DNA from: Amoebophrya sp. A120
Taxonomy: Eukaryota > Sar > Dinophyceae > Syndiniales > Amoebophryaceae
Assembly (NCBI GenBank): GCA_905178155.1
Contig: CAJINV010000001.1
Span: forward strand, 15,252,142-15,316,141
Direction: 5' to 3'
DNA: 64,000 nucleotides
Under the pieces are notes generated by a model, which was not told the origin of the DNA, ran no database searches, and saw only the letters and a program-made list of their open reading frames with translations. Each line of letters opens with the position of its first letter. Within the stretch, counting starts at the first letter, position 1. Of this stretch, positions 58,040 through 64,000 are shown piece by piece. Made by a program: the position numbers and the translations under genes.

Positions 58040-61000
58040 ATGTCGGGCGCTGTTTCCAGCCCCACGTTCTCCGCCGGAACGGGCGACACGGCTAACATGC
58101 ATGGGGCGCGGATGAAGATTCCGCTGAGTTGGTTTGACGCGAGCATTGAGAAGCAGCAGTATGTTCGTGGCAACATCGGTGGGACGACATCAAAAACGCC
58201 TTCGTCCTCCTCTTCCGCACCCAATTCCCGATCAAACTCGAAGACCTTGCTGCCCGGCGGCCCGGACAACGGTGCCGACCAGGACTACCAGCAGGGCCTA
58301 GAATTACTGCAGGGGAGAAGTGTGGTGGCTAACCCGCGGCTGGCGGCCTTCTACTTCCGGCGAGCAAGCGGGAAGGGACACTCTCGAGCGGAGTACATTA
58401 TGGCCATGCTGCACAAGACCGGCTACGAGGGGATTTTGCCCAGTGCCCGCAAGTACCTGTTCTTCCTGCAGCGGTCTGCACGGCATGGGCTCGCGGTGGC
58501 ACAGCTCGAACTAGGTACTGAGCTTTTCGGGCGTGTGATGTTCGTGTCTGTTGGAAGAGAGGTCATTTGGAGCAAAACACTATCTGTCTCATTTGTGCTT
58601 CGTTGGTTCGGGTTCGTTTGGTTGCAGTTACAACAAACTCGTTTTCATCCACAGGACTTCTGTATCTTCGCGGCTTTCTGCTCCCGAAGGACGTGAATCG
58701 GGGGAAGCGACTGCTGCGCAGGGCAGCCCAGTGTGGCGAAGTCGGCGCCTGGAAGCACCTGGCTCTGTCCGCCACGGGGGAGGAGAGTAGTTCCTGGTGG
58801 GAGAAGGCTGCAAAACAAGGGGACGCTGAGGCACTGTATGTGCTCGCGATGCGCGGTCTCAACCAGTACCCGGACGCCACTTCGCCGCCGATGTCTTCGT
58901 CTCAGGCCATTGAGCAGTTGAAGACGGCAGCGAACAAACAATGGCCTGAGGCGTTGCACGCGCTTGGTACTTCTTGTTCTTTGTACTTGTTGGTCTGAGG
59001 TGCTTTGTCGTGTTGGCCACCAGGAGCATCGAGCTAGTTATCTGTTATAGTACTTTATTGCAGGTTCAGTTTCTGCTTCTGGTCGGTCGCACACAACATG
59101 CCGAGCCATCGTCAGTTTCTCGGAGAGTGGATTTTTTTGACACCACTTTAACAGGTGAGATGTATCGCGGTGTGGCGCATCCGGCGTACTCCTACCGTCT
59201 GAAAGAGCACATGATCGGGCAGCTTTTGCGTCGCGACTGCGTGAAGTCCGCCCGCTACCTCGCGCTTGCCTGCGACGAGCTCTTAAACCGCCGCAACCAG
59301 CTGGAAAAGGAAGCCCGCGCGTACGAAGAGAAGCTGCTCACCTGCATGGGTGACTTTGACCAGGCAATCTCCTCGCAACTCCTGCTCGCCCGCGTTGTCA
59401 ACCGGTGGCGACACACGGCCACCCGGCGCAAAGCGCTGCTCCGTCGGTTGATCGCTAAGCGGGAGACCACTTACATCCGCCCAGCGTGGAAGATCTGGCA
59501 GACCAGCGTTTTGCGCCGCTTTCTCGACCTGCGCGTCGGGTTTGAGGAACCGTTTGAGTTCGGGAAAACGCTCGGCCTCTGCTTCGCGCAGTGGGCCTTC
59601 CGCGCGGTGGTCGTGCCGAAGAAGATGACGAAGATCGTGCGCGCGAACGCGAGAAAGAAAAACTTGCGGAAGGCGCTGCAGTCCTGGCGCGCGTGCACGA
59701 TCCGCCGGCGCATGGCGGTGTTTGTACTTGTGGAAGTGTTGAAGCAGAACTTGCGGAAAAAGTGCACAACTTTGCTCCCCTCCCAGGAGGAACGAAATTA
59801 CCGTCGGGGCACGAAATTGTTGGAAAAGATGCTGCGGCGCAAACTGTACCAGAGTGCGTGCTCAGCGTGGCGGTTGACCACTGTCCAGCGCCAGACGAAC
59901 GCGCGATTCGTGAATGAGGTTCGCACACTCTCCGACGAGAATCGCGTGCTCCAGCAGGACCTGCGCACGACCGCCCAGCGCCTGGCCGAACTCGAGCGCG
60001 AGGCGGCGGCTTGGAAAAAGCGGTACGACGAGGAACATACGCTGAACCAGCAGCTGCTGCAGTCGGGGCTATCGGGCGGCGCCTACAACCGGAAGTCGAC
60101 CGATACCACGGATTTTGTGCGCCAAGGCTCTCCAAACGCCGCACGGGAATCGCAACTGCGATTGCTCAACAGTGCGGGCGGCGGGAGCAGGAGCGCGTCG
60201 CCGGGACAAATTATGCCAATGTCCAGCGCGCAGGCGCACCTGGAACCGACGACGTTATTCCATCAAAGCACGGGAACAAACCTCTCCTTCAACCAAATCC
60301 CGACTACTACGCAACAAGGCAACACGACGCTGCTCCGGACGAGCAGGGGGCTTCTCGGGGGCATGGCTTCGAGCGCCAGCACCTCCCGAACAAACAGTAA
60401 AAAGGCTTCGCCTTTATCTGCAACCGGCACGACAGATCCGCACGAGATTCTCGGCAGATCAGCTGGCGGGCAGCTCTTCCTAGCGGAGGACGCGGGCGGC
60501 AGTGCTTTCCTCAACAGTGCACAGCACCAACAAGGAGCGACATCGTCAAGCCATGAGATGGTCTACCCTTCGCGAAGATCCTCCTGGTCCCCGAAGGCCG
60601 TGTTTCGGCCGGTGTCCAGAACCGCGGGCTTGGAACATCGAGAAGAGGACAGTGCAGTGGCCCAAGAACAGCAGCTTTGCGGGACTGGAACAGAACAGCC
60701 CTCGCCGATGAAGCGGCTGATGCAGCGGAAAATCATGTCCAGTCAGGAACGATATGCAATGCAAAAATGTCTGGGTCTGGAAGAATGCATGTTTGTCATG
60801 CTTGTCTGGCATGACTCTTGAATCTGTCATGCACGTTACCCAGGAGCTCTGTTTTTCTGTGATGCAGGAACGCAGTTTGTCATGCAGAAAAGGCAACACC
60901 TAGAAGCTCAGAAACTTGTCATGCTGAGCGAGCATTTGTGGCCTCATCATGAGACGCCACCCAGCATCACAAGTTTCCAGACCCAGACATTTTTACATTT

Positions 61001-61930
61001 GATAAACGACTGAAGAGCATCCTGGAACAACCTGTAGACACGGACGACGAGATTCTAGCCTCAACCTCCCTGGAAGGAGAACAGGAAAACGAGGATTCTT
61101 CCGCCACGCTGGAATCCAGTTCATTAGTCCACGTAAAAAAGACCGCGACCGGGAAGACGACTGCGTCTGCCCGTCCTGTTGGAGCAACAACTAGGCAGCA
61201 GACGATGTCGAAAAGGGAAACACAAGAAATCGATCCCATGATGAGGATTAGCACGGGCAAGTTTCCGCGCCGTGTGGTCTCGAGAAGCCGAAGCTCAACA
61301 GGTTTCACCACCGCTGCAGCGTCCTCGACTGGGGCCTCCCGAGTTCGTTTTTCGGACCAGATTAGTCGAAGCTCGACCATGTCCACAGCCTCGAGGTTTG
61401 ATGGGACAGCGTTAACGGCCAAGACGCGCGCGGCCTTGGCCAGCACCCTCTCCACGACCGGTGTGCGGCGGACCAACTCAACCGCCTCAACCTTCGCGCC
61501 CTCCAGTACCGCAAGCACTACTTTTTTGCAGCGTACTAGCGCCAGCAACAGGAGAAGCCAAAACCTGCCGGGGAGGCATCTACGGTTCAGCAGTATGAAC
61601 AACCCGGGCCGCGCCTCTACTTCCTCCATGGTAAATAACAGACGCTCGTCGGCGCAAAGCGGTGCGGCAACGGGCGGCGCGTTGTCTCGCCCGGGGGCAG
61701 CGAGTGATGAGGTGCTACTGGATGATCCGTCGGAACTCTCTTCTGTGGTGGAAGTGCTGGCCTCCGCCGCAGTGGGAAGGGGGGTCAACGCCGGGGCTTT
61801 GCCCAATTCTGCAGTGGCCGCCACCACAGCAAATTCCGCAACCAATAACTTTCTCGACCAGTCTCCGCTCGAATCTGTGGACGTCAGGAGAAATTTGTGG
61901 CAGACGCCGCAGCGGACAATCTACTACTAA
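58040..61930 (+). CDS. Sel1-repeat protein with long basic helical region, SFI1-like repeats
   Basis: Exons 58040-58514, 58655-58966, 59155-60752 and 61010-61930 join to 1101 residues. The first two introns are GT-AG; the last interruption is an introner element. Residues about 80-250 contain Sel1-like units (AAFYFRRASGKGHSRAEYIM, GKRLLRRAAQCGEVGAWKHL, WWEKAAKQGDAEALYVLA), which form protein-binding solenoids. From about 300 the sequence is basic and helical with tryptophans at intervals (VVNRWRHTATRRKALLRR, PAWKIWQTSVLRRF, ALQSWRACTIRRR, SACSAWRLTTVQRQ), reminiscent of SFI1/centrin-binding repeats. A coiled coil (about 505-555) and a Ser/Thr-rich tail follow. A centrosome or basal-body role is plausible inference; the combination of the two repeat types is unusual. 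Confidence 0.72.
60753..61004 (+). mobile_element. Introner element, family A copy 2
   Basis: A 252-bp insertion flanked by exact 5-bp repeats AACGA (60748-60752 and 61005-61009). It begins TATGCAATGC and ends ACATTTGATA. ATGTCTGGGTCTGGAA near the left end has its complement at the right. The interior carries several TTGTCATGC motifs and aligns throughout with copy 1 at 3156-3412. It lies in a coding exon and would put a stop in frame within about 80 bases if retained; removing element plus one repeat copy restores SSQERLKSILEQ. Confidence 0.86.
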
Positions 61931-62953
61931 AAACATGTACTTTTCTGATCTTGCTCCGTTTCTCTGTAATGCTGATACGCAACCGAAAACGCAAAGTGGG
62001 CTGGCAGCAGAGACAGGATTCGGAAATTTGTTTTCGTCGCAAAAAGACGCATTTCTTTGAGAAATGCTTGTTTTCATAAGCGTTTCTCTGGAGAAAGCAC
62101 TGGCTCCACCTGCATAATCGTACGTGGCTTCTGTTGCTGTAGTGATGGCTTAGTCGTGGCGCAGCAATCATGCAGGCATTGTCCTTGCAGCGGGCTCACG
62201 GGCTCAGGAGTCAGTAGTTGCAGAAGTTGCGCCATCAAGTCGATCTTTTATCAGTTTTTTGACTCGTAGTTGCCAGATCGTTTCATTTGCCTTACCGGAT
62301 CCCCGCTGCTTCCTACTGAGTGGACGTGGAGCTCCCGTGCTGGTGAACAAGATGCTTCTCTAATACAACCGATCCGGAATCATGATTATGATGTTGCAAT
62401 TGACTTCATTTTTTTTCTGATCCTGCGCCTGCCGAATTCGATCGCGTTCGCGTAGCCAGAGCCACACTCACTTTAGTGGCACATATCGAAGTTAGGCAGA
62501 TGGACTTTTTAAAGCTGATCGCGTTTGCGGCGGAGCAAAACAAACATCTTCAGACGTTTTATGGTTACCACTTTTTTCCGTCTTTGCAGCAGGCTCTTGC
62601 ATCTTTCCTTTCCTCAGCTGCAGATGGCCATAGATCTTTCTTTCTGCATTTGCATAGACTTATTCTGCTTGCATTCATCCTTTTTTTTTCGAGAATCAAT
62701 TGTAATAGATATTCCTTTCAAGTTAGAACTTTCACTTTCTATGCAACTACAACATGATAATTCGCACTAGTAGCAAGAAACCATTTGTTTCTTGATATGA
62801 ACTTTTAAGTCAAGATCGCAAGGCAAAAATGAGTTCCGTTATAGCTTTAGTAGTCAAGTATAAGTAGTAGATAGTTTTGTTTACTTCAAAATGCAATACT
62901 GATGTTTTTCGATGAACTTTTAAGTTGGCGAAATTAAAGAAGCCTCGCCCACC
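61931..62953. other. Intergenic spacer
   Basis: About 1 kb. An inverted pair GAAATGCTTGTTTTC / GCGTTTCTCTGGAGAAAGC lies near 62060-62095 but is short. No gene recognised. Confidence 0.4.
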
Positions 62954-64000
62954 ATGAAAGCATCTTGTGGAATAGCGGCTCAACATGGTGCGCGCTTCCG
63001 CTTGCCTATTTTTTGGTACTACTGTCTCTCCTTCGCGGCATTTGGATTTCTGGCCAGCGACATGGCGGAGGCGGTCAAGGTACGCTCCTTTCTGTCAGAC
63101 CCCGATACACTCCCACTGCAGGAAGTACGGACGGCGCAAATCAGAACACCGCCTCTAGTTTCAGTGCCAAAGGAATTTGAACTGCTTCCCGATGAGTCGT
63201 GGAATTGGAAGACGGGACTATCGAAGCAAAAGGAGCTGGCGACTCAGCACTGGGTCGCGGGACTTTCGATGCCCGACCACATCGGGATACGCTTTTTACA
63301 GGATGTTGCGCGCGGCCCGGACGGTATCGCCGACTTTCGCACCGCAGCCTGGCACGGCTTTGCAGGTTGTGTCCCCGTTGGGGTGCTTGCAGCGCGGGAG
63401 CGCGCAGAATTCTATGTGGAACTGTGGCAAGCAGTAGCATTCGCAGAGCAGCTTTGGACAGAAGAGCAGTCCCGTCGTCAGACGTTCGTCACACGACAGG
63501 AACAGATGATGCGTATTACCCGTAGCAGACGACCAGGGAGCGGGACCGGTAGGAGAGGTGGATCTCCACCCGGCCTCTACACGACCAGGGGACGCATTTT
63601 CTGCCACCAGTGTGGCAGAGATCGAGATTGTGAGAAGATGAAGCAAATCAAGCAAGTAGGAGCATTGTCTGCGAGCTGCGCCCGGTCACTTCCAAGAACG
63701 ACAAAAAAGGCGAAAAGTTCAATATCTATTCCAGGGATTACATCAAAACGGAACCATGCGACTTCGAAGAAGCCGCTTTCCGCGGAGCGGCTGCACCGGC
63801 TGACCCACCACCGATGGGTGCAATACACTGCCGCGAGCGACCCGGATTCGGTCGACGGTGGATCAGCGCTTCATCTGCTTGAGCCAGGGCAAGCGTTTGT
63901 GGCAGAATTCGACAACGTCACTGCGGAGACTGTTGATCTTGCGAAAAAGTTGCTGGCCTGCCTCTGGGAAAACTACTTTCTCGAACAGGATCCCGGGGCG
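62954..64000 (+). CDS. N-terminal 349 residues of a secreted or membrane-anchored protein, unknown function, runs off the window
   Basis: The frame from ATG 62954 (preceded by GCCCACC) is open for 349 codons to the last base, so the gene continues to the right. Residues about 16-38 (FRLPIFWYYCLSFAAFGFLA) form a signal peptide or signal anchor after a short basic N-terminus. The rest is soluble-looking, with Trp-rich helices (DESWNWKTGLSK, FYVELWQAVAFAEQLW), a basic linker (ITRSRRPGSGTGRRGG) with a CHQC pair, and an acidic end (FDNVTAETVDLAKKLLACLW). No family recognised. In a parasite, a secreted or organelle-targeted role is possible but unproven. Confidence 0.65.
   Translation, partial: MKASCGIAAQHGARFRLPIFWYYCLSFAAFGFLASDMAEAVKVRSFLSDPDTLPLQEVRTAQIRTPPLVSVPKEFELLPDESWNWKTGLSKQKELATQHWVAGLSMPDHIGIRFLQDVARGPDGIADFRTAAWHGFAGCVPVGVLAARERAEFYVELWQAVAFAEQLWTEEQSRRQTFVTRQEQMMRITRSRRPGSGTGRRGGSPPGLYTTRGRIFCHQCGRDRDCEKMKQIKQVGALSASCARSLPRTTKKAKSSISIPGITSKRNHATSKKPLSAERLHRLTHHRWVQYTAASDPDSVDGGSALHLLEPGQAFVAEFDNVTAETVDLAKKLLACLWENYFLEQDPGA

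Noticed and set aside
1-64000. Dinoflagellate spliced-leader gene or relic leader at gene starts
   Set aside because: No stretch resembling the conserved leader was found on reading; absence in one window says little.

Overview
This is a stretch of eukaryotic nuclear DNA. GC-rich coding exons sit in AT-richer introns and spacers. About 22 protein-coding genes or gene fragments can be supported, and every one is read on the + strand. Long one-way gene arrays, non-canonical introns and family-level protein signatures point to a dinoflagellate-lineage alveolate. The best guess is a compact syndinian parasite such as Amoebophrya, which is known for introner elements and odd splice sites. That assignment is inference from gene architecture; no rRNA or spliced-leader gene is present to prove it.

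Layout from left to right. 1-11.1 kb: the end of a Lys/Ala-rich protein, a GC-rich island with no clear gene, a 379-aa membrane protein interrupted by an introner element, and a 1914-aa propeller/solenoid protein resembling nucleoporin Nup160. 11.1-23.5 kb: a P2X-like channel with a C-terminal EF-hand (second introner family, just after the start codon), an RluA-type pseudouridine synthase, a SET-domain protein, and a polytopic membrane protein (third introner family). 24.6-34 kb: a TRMT2-type tRNA uracil-5 methyltransferase, then a rearranged zone with three diverged copies of its 3' flank, two fragmentary genes (one with EF-hands), a gene that carries a copy of the methyltransferase C-terminal tail, a fold-back element and a satellite-like repeat. 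34-47 kb: an unknown 474-aa protein, succinate dehydrogenase iron-sulfur subunit (five exons), and three further proteins without firm function. 47.7-57.6 kb: an ARM-repeat protein (radial-spoke-14-like), an auxilin-type J-domain protein, a mitochondrial carrier of the SLC25A39/40 type, and a DDX52/Rok1 helicase. 58-64 kb: a Sel1-repeat/coiled-coil protein carrying a second copy of the first introner family, and an open frame that runs off the right edge.

The most striking system is a set of four short intragenic insertions from three sequence families. Each has terminal inverted repeats, starts with TAT and ends with ATA, and is flanked by an exact 5-bp direct repeat. Removing the element plus one repeat copy restores the reading frame in every case. 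No splice register within the repeats gives GT-AG, GC-AG or GA-AG ends, although most neighbouring introns are GT-AG. They therefore look like DNA-transposon-derived introns that are spliced by an unconventional, possibly hairpin-assisted, route. Apart from these elements the genes are a mix of housekeeping functions (tRNA and rRNA modification and processing, respiration, nuclear pore, vesicle uncoating, mitochondrial transport) and lineage-specific proteins. They do not form an obvious functional cluster.
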